From Anticarsia gemmatalis (Eukaryota; Arthropoda; Insecta; Lepidoptera; Erebidae), in NCBI RefSeq assembly GCF_050436995.1, contig NC_134773.1, forward strand, positions 5,377,194-5,441,193: DNA of 64,000 nt, written 5' to 3'. This document shows positions 9,793-22,156 of this stretch, in pieces (position 1 is the first letter of the stretch; each line of letters starts with the position of its first letter). The notes below the pieces were generated by a model. That model had not been told where the DNA came from. It saw only the letters and a list, made by a program, of their open reading frames with translations, and ran no database searches. Both the position numbers and the translations under genes were made by a program.

Positions 9793-10494
9793 AGTAACAA
9801 ACCTGACGTCTATAACGTTGATTAAAGTTGCAAAGAGTATTTAAACTAAACTTTATCTACAAAAGTAGGTACGTACCTAGTCTTCATTATCTATCATATT
9901 CTATTTGATGCTCTGCCATCCTTTTAACGTATGCACACAGGAATGTCAGCTTCTAAATCGACATTAAATCACAACACAGCAACCTCAAATAAAAATACCG
10001 CACATAAAACGAAATATTCCTCAAAATATTCTAAATACCATTAGCGCGCCATTTGCAAACCGGTCATGCTTCCATATTTGTTTTTACTTTTTCTAAACAA
10101 TGCACGCGCGTAATTGCGCGGTGAGCCAACGACAAGTTTTTTTAAATACATTTTTAATGTCCCCGAGCATGTAGGAGGGGTGTTTTCGTTAAATGACGGG
10201 AGACGGGAATTTTTATCCATTTTTTACTCGTAATTTTATAAAAATAAATTTTTGTGGCTTGGATTAGGTACATTGTGCATGATTGTTCTTCTTAGTTATA
10301 GTCACTTATAGTTAAGCTTGTGATAATAATAACTATAAGCCACCAAGAATGCTAGAATTGTTATTTTGAGTGCCTGGGTGTGGTAAATTCAGTAGGTAGC
10401 TCGTAAACTAGATAGCGACTACAGGACCTATAAGTTCCAGTAAAGGTTAATGTTAACGTCCCTATTTAAAAAAAATGGTATCAACTTGCTATCA

Positions 10495-10595
10495 TGCAGC
10501 CCCAGTAACTTAACGCCTATCTATTTTATTTTTGCCTCACAAGTACCCAAAATCACACCAATAAATGATTTGATTTGATTTGATTTGATTTGACA
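10495..10595 (+). repeat. LINE or SINE tail with TGATT repeat
   Basis: CACCAATAAATGATTTGATT followed by (TTGAT)n. Similar tails are at 34222-34350 and 46775-46820 (GATTTGATTTGATTTGAT). Typical of 3' ends of lepidopteran non-LTR elements; no ORF remains. Confidence 0.55.
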
Positions 10596-11177
10596 AGCTT
10601 CCAGTCTCATACCACCGAACATGTTCCGATTGAGATCTTCGAGTCTAATGATTAGAGTCGCTTACAATATATTATTATATTTGGATGAAAAGATAATGGT
10701 TTAAAATATATTTTTACCAAACAGTGGAAATACTCCCGAACGCAGTGTCCACAGATTACGAAACTCCTCTTATTTGGCGCGAATTTAATACCGCGCGTTT
10801 GACATATACCCATAGAGAACAACAGGTACGTTTTATATTGCAGAGGGTACGGTCTGTTTTTAATTACAGCTTTTTGATGACAATAAAAGGAATTTTTGTG
10901 CATTAATTTGGGTAATTTGTGTGAGACCACATATTTTTATGATGGCGGGAGACTGTGTTTGGTATGAAAAGTATGTTTTTGTTAAATAAATAGTTAAAAT
11001 TGGTGTTTTTGGCGTTATTTGTGGCCTGCTAATGCTTGCTACCAAGCAATTTACTTTTCCTAAATGGATTGCAGTCTATAGGATCTTGTGTTGTTGGCCA
11101 CTATTACTGAAAAAATACTGAAAATAGCATGATACAGAAATAGGTATCTAGATTGAATTGATAGATTTAAGTCGATC

Positions 11178-11265
11178 ACGCCCTTACTTTACGTGGGAAT
11201 CGAACCCGCGAGCTCTTAGGGTTAGGCGACTTTAATTTCCGAGCCACGGTCGCCATCAATCAACT
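11178..11265 (-). repeat. tRNA-like SINE head
   Basis: TACGTGGGAATCGAACCCGC...CCGAGCCACGGTCGCC. The reverse has a perfect B box (GGTTCGATTCCC), but it lacks a matching acceptor stem, so a SINE head rather than a tRNA gene. Confidence 0.5.
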
Positions 11266-11791
11266 ATTTTCTTTTGAATTAAGTTAAAATCGGATAGTAT
11301 AAAACTTTTCTCAATACAAAATACTTACCTACATAAAAAATAGCTGCGACAGTCTGTTTGCCAATACCGCTAAACTGATTCTGACGAAGCTCTGCGTAGA
11401 GATAGATGAAAACTCGGATTCAAACAAAACAAAAAAAACACACTAGCATAATCTCATGTCATATAAACTAGTCCTTTTTATACTAAACTAGCTGTCCCAG
11501 CGAACATCGCACCACCTAACAGTCAAATCATATTTTTTTGTTCTTGCCGTAAGAACCATCCTCGTAATTCAAGGAATATTAAAAAAAAAAAATCTGTTCA
11601 ATTACTTTCGAGATTGGCGCTTAGCAACATATTTGACGAATCGTTTTTACATAATAATATATAGATTTGTATATACATAGTTGGGGTTGAGACCGGTCAG
11701 CGTAACCCTCGGATTAGCCGTCACATTTGCAACTTGCAAATCAACGGACCGTATAGTGTTTTTTCTACAAGGGCGGCCATTTTCCACGCGA

Positions 11792-11840
11792 TTTCCCGCC
11801 GTTTGTCTCCTGACATTGACATTTGAACAATTTTCCCGCC
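11792..11840 (+). promoter_or_regulatory. Pair of E2F-like TTTCCCGCC sites
   Basis: TTTCCCGCC at 11792-11800 and 11832-11840, separated by TGACATTGACATTTG. It may mark a promoter of an unseen gene; no reading frame nearby supports one. Confidence 0.3.
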
Positions 11841-12029
11841 CGACTGAAGTGCTGCCATCTGTGAAATACGATGTCAACCGCAGTCGCAGAAATGAAAAAA
11901 TGAGATTTCGATGGTACTGTTAATATGTGTAAAGAATTGTAAATGGGAAGATGAAAAAGTATAGAATCTACAGTCCAGTCCTAGTGAGAACCCTGTATCT
12001 CCCTCGGTTATCGAAAGGACTTTTTATCA

Positions 12030-12244
12030 TGCGTCTCAAAAGAGAGAATAGGTCATAATTTTCCCCGTTTTTGTAACATTTTTTACTGGTGCTCTGCTCC
12101 TGTTAGTCGTAGCGTGATGTTATATAGCCTTCCTTGTTATGTGGGCTAGCTAACACTGAAATAATTTTTCAAATCGTACCCGTAGTTCCTGAGATGAGCG
12201 CTTTCAAACAAACTCTTCAGCTTTATAATATTAGTACATATAGA
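12030..12244 (-). mobile_element. Degenerate Hel-1 copy
   Basis: GCGTCTCAAAAGAGAGAATA...TTTCAAATCGTACCCGTAGT...TCTTCAGCTTTATAATATTA. The CTAG hairpin end is lost. Confidence 0.65.
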
Positions 12245-12489
12245 TTCATATAGCAAAAATAATTTGAGATTTTTTATTAAAAAAAGTCTTTGAGCATACT
12301 TACGCCGTGCCGATATCTCAAGTTTTCTTCTCTGAACTTCATATACCTAATAATTCACTAGTTTGCCCTTGCAAATTAGGTAACTAAGTAATACGTAAAG
12401 TCTCCTTAACTTTGAATGACCAGTAGCGGGATTTTGAATTTTCAGAACGAAACATTTTTTCTTTTCTCATTCAATTCAAATGTCAAGTT

Positions 12490-12615
12490 TTCGATACTCG
12501 ATAGCTCGCGATTCTCCGGAGCATTGCCAGTTTTGTAACGAGTAGCTCGATAGCAATGTATGGTACTCGATAGCGTGACGTTAGTATCGAGTGTACAGAA
12601 TCGAGCTACAGTTTC
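12490..12615. repeat. Cluster of TCGATAGC/ACTCGAT motifs
   Basis: CGATACTCGATAGCTCGCG, GAGTAGCTCGATAGC, TACTCGATAGCG and ATCGAGTGTAC recur in both directions. It probably marks the ends of an old inverted-repeat element. Confidence 0.45.
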
Positions 12616-12927
12616 TGTCACCTATTTTAGAAGCCCTAGGCAAGGCCAGTCCAGTGGGCCCTAGGTTACCTGCAACTGCGTGTTGCATAGACTAAGTACT
12701 TACCTATATACTTATCTAAATGTGTATTCTATGTTATACATGTAGGTACTTGCTTATGTGTTTATAAAGACCGTTAATCCGATCCAGTCCGATTTTCAGC
12801 TCGGAGATGGCACCAGACTGCACTTTGGTGCATATTTCAGCAAGACTTAGGTATAGATTGTTTCACCTTCAAGTATAACAATCAAAGATATATTAGGTAA
12901 TAAAAACACAAAACTGAATGTAAACCA

Positions 12928-12933
12928 TTTATT
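12928..12933 (-). terminator. Distal minus-strand poly(A) signal
   Basis: AATAAA on the minus strand, followed within 30 bases by a U/GU-rich stretch (rc GTTTTGTGTTTTTATT). No other gene is recognisable between it and msi, so it could end a long msi 3' UTR or belong to an unseen transcript. Confidence 0.4.
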
Positions 12934-15900
12934 AAACGTTTTGTCCAATGTGAAACTGCGTCAAGACAGCCGACATGGCGCCGGCGGCCGATAAATAATT
13001 AGAATAAATATATTACAAGCAGAAACTCTTCGTTACATTACATTAATATTATTCCTCTTCACAATAATAATTAAAAAACTACCATGACTATACGAATATA
13101 GGTGGCGCTGTGGTCGTTTTGAAGTGACAAATGTCAAATCGTTGTTAGGTATTGTCATATTTTTATTACGCTAGATTTTTTTCAGGTTTAAAAGAAATGT
13201 GTTATTTCCAGTTGTAAACTGTTAAAGTATGTATTTTAGTAGATCAGAATTCATAAGGTAATTATTGTTAGAAACAAATGTATTTCTTTCCAAGGAAGAA
13301 AAAAGAAATCTCCTTTTAGTTTTATTGTCCTCGTATTTAATTATCTATTTATTATTTTGGTTAAAATATAGTAAGTAATATAGAATTGGCTATCGCAGTC
13401 AATCACATTTGCTGAGTTCGGGTTTAGGATATTTCACCGATTCCAAAACAGCTTTTAATACAATCAAAATATTTTACTAATTAATAAATTCTAAAAAGAA
13501 GACTTGTTTCATCTGTCTGTTAGATATTTTCTTCGTTCTATATTAAACATTTTGTTATTTCTGGCGCTAGTTTTAGGACACTAAGATTTGGAAGACCAAA
13601 AATTTATTAAGTAATAAAGGAGGGCCTAGTATTGAATTAAAATTACACAAATATCACAACAAAACGACCACAGACGGCCACTAAATACCGATACCGTCTC
13701 AAAATGTAAGATATAGTAAAAAATCTATACATTCCTCCAATTGTTATCAATTACAAGTCACAAACTACTGCCTAATAAATGTAAATAGAACAATGAGCTT
13801 ACATTACAAATTCGTGGGGCACTTTGTTATTTTCCAGATTCAAATACTATATGGGGTTAGTGGACTAAATTTTGGCACAAAATTTAATAAAAACTACGAT
13901 ATTTTTGTCATTGAAATACTTTATTGGATGTATGATGTGAATCAATGCCTGTTTTGTTTAAAAAATGGCAACACAGCTTTGACATCTGCATGTTTGTTGC
14001 CATATTAATAAATTATGTTTATTTGTCGTCTTTTTAGTCCATTAAACCCCGTCATAAAGGAGATAATCTACTTTCAAATCGAAAGATCCAAACGAGAAAA
14101 GAGATAGACATACCTAAGTTTCTAAATCACCCTATACTCATAACTTCAGTACATGAATAAAATACGCCACACAATATTAGTTCAATAACAATTCTTACTC
14201 TAAATTATTTACATGTTTGTAAAAACAACTATTTCTCGACATTTTAAGACTCCTGTAAAATAATAAAATTAAATATTGATGACAATACAATTCCTCTGCT
14301 TGTTTTTTTTAAAAGATGGAGTCTTAAAACGCGATCGGAAAATAAATAAAATACCTAAATAAACTATCGAGGATTAAAAATAAGGTTAACAATTTTCTGT
14401 TGTGACTAGACTATTTATTTGGTTCAAACTAAATGCTTTTACTTCTGAAGTTTACAATTCAGGTCACTAGAATCTTATTACGATAATAGTTTACTAATTA
14501 TTAATTAATTATTGAAATTTATTGACTTTTGCAAGTAGCTTATTTGTAATGAATTATTTTATATTAAATGCCTATTTTCGCAATAAGATTCATCAACTAT
14601 TCTCAAAATCAAATGTTAGTTCATACTAACTCGAGTGACCGTTAACTAAATGGAATAAAATCAAGTGTGATATGGATATTGTCACACATAGGCACTCTCC
14701 GTACATAGAATCATTGTACTGGGGTTTATTTCTACTGAACACTTCAACTACGATGAGAGAACTATGATAACTCTCGGAGTTTATTACAAAAAAGCACTTT
14801 TTCAGACCCTTCTTCGTATTAGGCTGTTTATCACGTGTTTGAGTACTAGAAAAAAAGAACAACTGTCAAATCAAACCGCGGCGGGAAATTCCATTAAATT
14901 CGTTGATGAGATTTTTTACATAATATTACGTTAAGAAATCATTCAAGACGTCCAAGTATTATTATTGAAAGTGATCTAAATAAGTGCCCTTTACAAAAAA
15001 TATATCTTAATAAAATCTAGTGCATCCCAGCGAAACGGGATATCAAAAGAAAATTACATGGGTCACTAAAATTTCAGTCTATTATTATCAAGGAAGACTT
15101 TTTAACATTATGCAGATACAAAATACTTAAATTACTTTGTACTACTACAAAACGGGATACCTACTTTCATTGTATAACTCGTTTACATTTCATTTCTATT
15201 TAATACACTACCGAGACTGCTAAGTCGCTTCGAAATATTTCCTCAACAATTTCAACGGAAAATAAATTGTACAAAAAATATGTTCTCATTTATTCATTTA
15301 TATTTTCAAACTAATTGAACTTTTGGTCCGTATTCTAAATGACTCTAGTATTTCAAAAGCAATTTGTAATAAAAAACAAACTATTAGATAAGGCACAATA
15401 AGATTGTGTCTCTGGTTTTCTGTCGATATGTCAGTCTAAAACTACGAAAAAAACTAGTCTACTATATTTAAAAGATCGAAAAAATTAAGCAGCTCCCATG
15501 GAGATTATTATACATCACAATGATTTGTTTTATTCTATTCGATTCGACCATTCAACTAAACTACGTACCTACGTTTGACTTAATGAAAACCCAGCACCGT
15601 CTGTACCGTCTCTAGGTCTACTCTAATTACTGGGATGCACTTTACTGGAGATGGGTACTAGAAATAAAAACTAAGCAGTATTTTCAACAGCATATTTGGT
15701 AATGTGAATGACAATACTGATTCTCTTCTTTGTATGAAACATTTGATCGTTGATACTGTTATTCTACCCTGAAAATCGTTTAGATCTTGTCGATAACTTG
15801 GTCCGCGAACAATGATCTGTAATTTGTCAACTACTCGAGTCTATGAGAAAGGCATACGGTCAAGAGACCTCTACGTTTTCAAATTGACTTGCGACGATCA

Positions 15901-17642
15901 ACAATCAATTGCTTCACTGTCTAAACTCCAAAACCATGCCCTCGTTTGTAAAATAACCGATCTCTTGTCAAAAATTTTGTAATTTCTAGAGGTCTAAATC
16001 AATGTGTCCAGTCTTTTCAGCTGTAGTTTCAGAATATAACAGTGTAAGTATCCGATATACAATTTGATTTCTTTTTCTGTTTGAGTGTAAGTACCAAAAT
16101 GTCCTGTAAGGGTTTTGAAACAGCTACATTTTTCATAATGTTTAAACTGTGTTAAACTTAAGTTTGTATTGTCGTAATTTGGCTGTTATTTTGACAAGAG
16201 ATCACACGTCAGTATTGCCTCACCGTAGAATAAAAAAACTTGAATCTTCGTCTTCTGCCGGGCGCCGCGCAGACATCGAGGCATGCACACTCCACCGCTA
16301 ACACACTGCGCTCCGTATGACTTCATGCATGCTATGTCCAACCAGTGTCTTATTTCCAATAACTAACTCTACAGACTCGGGGTAAAACTCTTACTGGCGC
16401 CCACCATGGGGCCCGAAAGCTCTATGTCTACGATCTCAATAAAAAAATATTCTTCTCCAAACTATGTTTTAACTAACGAACAGGTACAAAAACTAACGAA
16501 AAAGCGGATAAATGAAAGAACAGCTGTGTTGTGTTACCATTTTTATTTTTTATCTAATACTTGTCACTAAGTGAAGATGAACCTTAATATTTGTTAATGG
16601 CTGAAGGGAGCGCGCGGCCGGCGCACTACTGCGGTCCACTAGCTAGGGGGCTGTACAGAGCCCGACTATGCCTAGGAACGCCTCTTTTGACTCAAAAAAG
16701 ACGTTTATAAAATAATAAACTACATTAATTATACAAAACATTCATTAATAATACTCCTTGCGCCAAAGCTTACTCCCTGTGCATAGACGTACATACCATT
16801 CTATGCTCGGGGATCGTAGCCTGCCGTAGACGTGCCGTAGCCGTGCTACGCAGCTACAGAACCCAAACCCAACCGTAACTACAGGGTACCTCAACATAAT
16901 ATACATAAAATATTCTGTTGTATTGCACAAATGAGCTTGGGCTTCCAACGTGTGCCGCTAGATGTCGCTACGTGATGTGTGACTAAACAATGTCCACTGA
17001 CAAAAATCATCCAAAATGTAAGCTTTTCCACTATCACAATACAATGCTAAATTAGGCCAAAAGCAAATATTTTCCACTAACTCCTTACAATACTTATGTA
17101 AATGAGATCACAAATTAGAATATCCAATATGACACTATCGAATATACAATATTTTTTACTTCTATATATTCAACTGACATCACACTAGCGCCACCTAGTA
17201 GCAAAGGAAACCGCTATGAGCCAGTGGATTACGAAAAAATAAAAAACAGCCCATCACTAATACTATATGATAAACTATTATTTTTATTAATACTACCATA
17301 AATAAAATGCAGTAATTCGTTAAAAAATATACATACAGGAATGTAGACATATGGCTACGCTGATGACGACGCTAAATCATATCTGTGCCGCCAAGTTTCT
17401 CAAAATTTAATCATGTGGCGTGTGATTCAAACTTTTTTAACACAAAATCAAATTGACAACAAAAAAAAATCACAATATTACCATAGACAAAGTAGACGAC
17501 ACACCACAGCGCAACTGTCAAAACTTAAAAAAACAAAAAAGAAACATGGCCGCACGCCCTCAAGCGTCGGCGCGAACGCCCTACACAATAAACACTGCGC
17601 CACATACTGTCGCTTATTCAACAATGTAATTATGTCGGCTGG

Positions 17643-17671
17643 TGACGTCAATGTCGGCGGCCGTGACGTCA
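17643..17671 (+). promoter_or_regulatory. Tandem CRE-type sites
   Basis: TGACGTCA occurs at 17643-17650 and 17664-17671, in a 21-base tandem repeat that also contains GTCGGCG. CREB/ATF proteins bind this palindrome. Function here is inferred. Confidence 0.4.
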
Positions 17672-17852
17672 GCGTCGGCGTTGGACAAACATTTCTCATT
17701 ACGGAGGCACCCAAATGAGATGATCACTCATTTACTGCCTTTACTAATAAACGTCGAGTGAACTATGATTAGTTAGTATTTTGTCACTTACAATCAAATT
17801 TGAAACTGTATGAAAGTGACAAACTACTGTATAACTTATCAGAGCATAGGTT

Positions 17853-17965
17853 ACACACATATTCGGTTTAGCAGCAAAACCGAATATGTGTAGATGAACC
17901 CGATCGACACAAGCCGAACAAGTGAGTCGAGTCGGTTTTGTTGCCAAACAAAATATTTGTGTAGC
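17853..17965. mobile_element. MITE with ACATATTCGGTT ends, second copy
   Basis: ACACACATATTCGGTTTAGC ... ACAAGTGAGTCGAGTCGGTT; the middle is inverted relative to the copy at 9651 and the far end is eroded. Confidence 0.6.
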
Positions 17966-18035
17966 AAGTATCACACGTTTATTAGTAAAACAGTTTATAT
18001 GTTAATACACCGAACGTATTTTAAACGTGTTGTAA

Positions 18036-18148
18036 CGTTTCTGAGGTACATTTAGCGGTAGTTTGTCTATTTCATTGCGTTTTTATATGAGTTTAAATGT
18101 TATGGAATAGATAAACTGCCGCTAAATGTACCTCAGAAACCAGGGGTT
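18036..18148. mobile_element. MITE-P copy
   Basis: CGTTTCTGAGGTACATTTAG ... CTAAATGTACCTCAGAAACC, symmetrical arms, in the possible msi 3' UTR. Confidence 0.8.
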
Positions 18149-19048
18149 ACTCTATAATCGAATTCGATTAAACCAGATTGGGGATGTCAAATCGAAGTCT
18201 TAAACTCTATATTCGAGATTAAACACTAATTTAAAATCAAAATAATTGGATTTCAATTATTCTCATTTGAAACCAGTTTAATCACGCGCAAGTTTGATAT
18301 TTAAAAGTACGATTTGACATAAAATAAAATCTGATTCAATCGAATTAAGATTCTATCGGGAGTAAGCCTACACAGATCGTATGAAAATTCCCTTTGAAAC
18401 GTTTAAAATACATTCAATATATTAATTTCTACCCCCTTGCCTTTCCAAAATAATGTACTATAAAATTAGTCCTTTCTAGATCTTATTTCCACGATGAGAA
18501 TGCTTTAAGAACAAGTTTGAATAAACAGCTTTGAACAGAGATTAATCCATAGATTGGAGGCGTGCTTATTTGCTATCAATTCCTTTATGAGGTCTTTATA
18601 TATAAAACTGCAAGTGAAATGGTCCAAGAAACAGGAGCAGTTTGAAAAATTGACATTCTATAACCGACATTTCCAACAAGTTTTCTCCAACTACCCACAT
18701 TGCCGTCACCAGTCGTTTTAAAAATACAAGTTTTACCAACACGCTACGATTACACAGACACTATTATACAAAAATATTTGTATTTGTATGCATGTGTGTA
18801 TAATTATAATAATATTCTAACGTAATGCGCGCGCTGCCGTGCCCTGTCGTCTTAGCCAAGTGCTTTTTTTAATTTTAAATTTTATTTTCACTTATTTACT
18901 TACTAATTTAGTGTGTCGTGTTTCGACTCTTGTAGAGTTCTCTCTCTTTCTCTTGTTGTACTCCGTCGTTATACCGAATAGCTAAACAGTCTGTTTAATA
19001 TTGACTAGAAATTATCACCTTGAACGCCACGACACAATAAATAGCCAC

Positions 19049-19228
19049 CTTTACACACACACTGTATCGCGCATGAAAGAACAATCGCGCGTGTAAGGGG
19101 AAAGGAAAGAGCACGCGCCGCGTTCATCTGTCAAGTCCGCGAAGAGAATCGCTCTCTCGGAGCGCGCTGCTTTCCCGCGCGTAATCTTGTACGCTCCTAA
19201 GAACGTGCGATACAGTGTGTGTGTAAAG
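19049..19228. mobile_element. 180-bp inverted-repeat element
   Basis: The outer 22 bases are perfect inverted repeats (19049-19070 starting CTTTACACACACAC, 19207-19228 ending GTGTGTGTGTAAAG). The interior is GC-richer with GCGCG clusters. No clear target duplication. Confidence 0.6.
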
Positions 19229-21261
19229 ACAGTTAATCCTTCACTTAGTACTCATCTATCACGGTGCAAGCTGCAGCGCGCGCGTGCGATAGTAATAGTA
19301 ATTGTTATTGCTTTCGGTTAGTTATATTTATTTATTATATGTATGTAAAACTTCAAAATGTCTACACTACATATCTACTCTAGCATTGCCATACGTTAAA
19401 AACACACAACATAGTATTTTTTATGTTTAATTTAACATTATACCAATCCAAAAATTGTATATTTATGTATATCTTAGTAATCTTACATAATTAAGAATAT
19501 ATAATATATTTTTTTGTTCGAATGATGTTTTACATTGGTCCAGAGAGCCTGGAGCGAGAAAGCATCGATCGTACGCGTGCTTCGGTAATGTGTATGGCAC
19601 ATATCTACTGCATCAAGCTTATTATCCATTAGAAATTAACTACAACTAGGCAAGAATAAGTATTGAGCAAGATAACACTCTGTATTCAGTTTCCCGCCAA
19701 AAAATTTCACAGACAAACAAGAAAAAAAATATTAAAAAAAAATGACTAGAGAGGAATGTATTCTCGTATATGGCAACGAAGTGATTAAAAAGTAATAGCG
19801 TCTTAGTTGGCATCGTCCCTTCATTATTGTCACAATCTTAAGCTACACTGGCAAAATTGTTTTTTTGGCAAAATATATTTTTTTTCTATCCGTTTCACAT
19901 CGCAGTGTTTCCTAAGTCGGCTCAACTGTTGTCAAATCTGCGATGTTTACTAAGTTGAGCAAAATCAATGGTTATTTTGGCTAATTTTGGCCTGTATTTG
20001 GCAAAACAATTGTTACAGGAAGACCTGTGGCCCGAAGCGAAGCGTCTAAAGGTCTAATCTACGTGTCTACATATGCAATATTCCTTTTAGAGGAATATTT
20101 TTGCTTTAAAAGGAATATTTTTAATAGCACGCATCACAACCAACGTGTGGCAATCGCCTTTAAATTGACAGTGAAGTATATTTGTATGGAAGAATAGATT
20201 TTTGTTACGTATCATCATGCCAACCATGCCTGGACGCGCGCGCTGACCTCGTCGCACTATCAACAGAGTTCGTTCAAGCATTATCGAACTACCCTCAATA
20301 GTGTGGGCGGTGCGGTCAGTTCACGCTGTCCTAAGTCTCTCCGTGAAATGTTGAGTTAGTCGAGTATGAAGTCGCGCTTAACTACAGCGTAACACTATAT
20401 TATACAAGTAATACGCATGCCTGGTGCGCGTCACCACTTACCACACACGTCCGGTAGGTCCCACCCTCCTATACCAACTGAAATATTGACGCCCAACGAG
20501 GGGCCAAATAATTCACACAGGGTTGCCAGCTTTTATTACAAATGTTACAATTTCGATTAGTGCCTGTCGTCGGGTCCACCCTATAGTAGTTAAATCACAG
20601 TTTTAAAGCCAAAGTGTTGATGGCAACCCTACAACTAATTACTACGAAAAAATTCAACGTGCAAACTATCTAGAAAGATGAAAAATATAGTGTAAATACA
20701 ACAAAACCACACCCAGCGGGAAGTCCCACGCTAAATAAAACACACAATTTTAATTTCTAATATTATATCCATGTAATGACACATTAGGTTACTAGGTGCT
20801 CGTTACAGCGGGCGAACTCCTTCTAAAACTACGAACTTACTTACTGCCATCGTCCGTCGCGACACGGTGACTTGCCAACGACCAACAAAATATCAATATA
20901 AATGTCACTTCACTCATAAAAATCAAGAATTTTATTCAAAAATCAGAAAATTTTGTATTTTTCCGTTAAGCTCATCACCGTTCGTGTTGACATATCGACG
21001 GACAACGGCGACCAGTTACCGCGTAACTATAGGGTGAGTGGCAAACCACCCTTAGGGAAAGTTGGAAACAGTACAATATATGAAAAAAAAACAAGTTATT
21101 TAAGTACATTACAAACAAGTGCGGAGACGCGAGACGGCACTAGTGCAAGTGTTTAACTCAAAACTATGAACAAGTGATTTTAGTAGTGAATACTGAACGT
21201 ACAAAACGTCCTTTCAATATATTCCCAATTATCCCCTCCAACACTGTCTTCTTCTTATCGT

Positions 21262-21475
21262 ATGGTTAGTGGTCAACCTAGTGTCAAAGTTGTTCAAGCC
21301 GGAAAGGCGTGGCTTAACGACTGTCATCTTAATAGACAACAACCGGGACCGACTTTTTACGTGCCTTCCGAAGCACGGAGACGCCGACAAATACCACTAT
21401 ACGGTCACCCATGACCGCGCCAAGGTTTGCTAAACCCACAGATCGTTTACCGACCGGTGAGCGCAACTGGCTGTA
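21262..21475 (-). repeat. SINE-A copy, minus orientation
   Basis: GTATGGTTAGTGGTCAACCT at the left and CGACCGGTGAGCGCAACTGG at the right; contains GGTCACCCAT (reverse of ATGGGTGACC). Near full length. Confidence 0.8.
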
Positions 21476-22014
21476 CACGCTTAACACCACTGGGTTACAA
21501 ATGGGAATTTCCCAGTTGTCACCCTTGGAAACAGTGTTAGAGGGTACAAATGGGAATACATCTGCTTCGGTCGCCAGTGCACGACTGACGGTCTATTGAA
21601 ATTTTGTATTATATCTATTTAGGTATGTTATTAGGCCAGTTTGTTTGTTTGTTTGCCTAACTCGCGTCTACACACTAGCCGCCACAGTCTATCTAATTTG
21701 GCAAGATAATGAAGCATTCGGGCGGCGGTCACAGTAATCAACCATTCTAATACTGTTTGGGAAACAATCGCTAATGTACAAAAGGTGTTTGGGTGGACGG
21801 CGGCGCGCGCTTTTTCAACTCACACTACATGAGGGTAGTCGAAACAATCAATTACTTTTAATAATGAAGAGAAGTAATATTTCAAATAAACAAGAAATCA
21901 GCTGTCCACGTAAAGAAAAAACAAAAAAAAAACGGGTAGCTTTAGCTGCCATTTCCATTAAAAACTAATAATCTATTTAAATTAACTTAAAATAAAAATA
22001 ATCGTACAGCCTAC

Positions 22015-22156
22015 CACTGGAATGGAGTGATTACAACTGGTTCCAACTGGTGTGAACAGCATTATTCCGGTTTGGGTTAAATTTCACTGGAATTAATCCG
22101 GATTGAACTGGTTATAGACCAGAAATCACTGGAAATAACCAGATTTTACTGGTTTT
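22015..22156. repeat. Cluster of seven ACTGG motifs
   Basis: ACTGGAA, ACTGGTT and ACTGGTG variants occur seven times in 142 bases with irregular spacing, plus two AACCAGA-type reverse forms. Not a simple tandem repeat. Confidence 0.5.

Larger units (their letters stand above)
9800..11640. other. Gene-free stretch
   Basis: AT-rich. Apart from the TGATT tail at 10.5 kb and the tRNA-like head at 11.2 kb I see nothing. The ORFs at 10.65-11.05 kb are chance frames overlapping on both strands. Confidence 0.5.

Noticed and set aside
17413..17718. 101-aa plus-strand ORF
   Set aside because: Lysine-rich from poly-A and overlapping an equally long minus-strand ORF; no domain or splice evidence.
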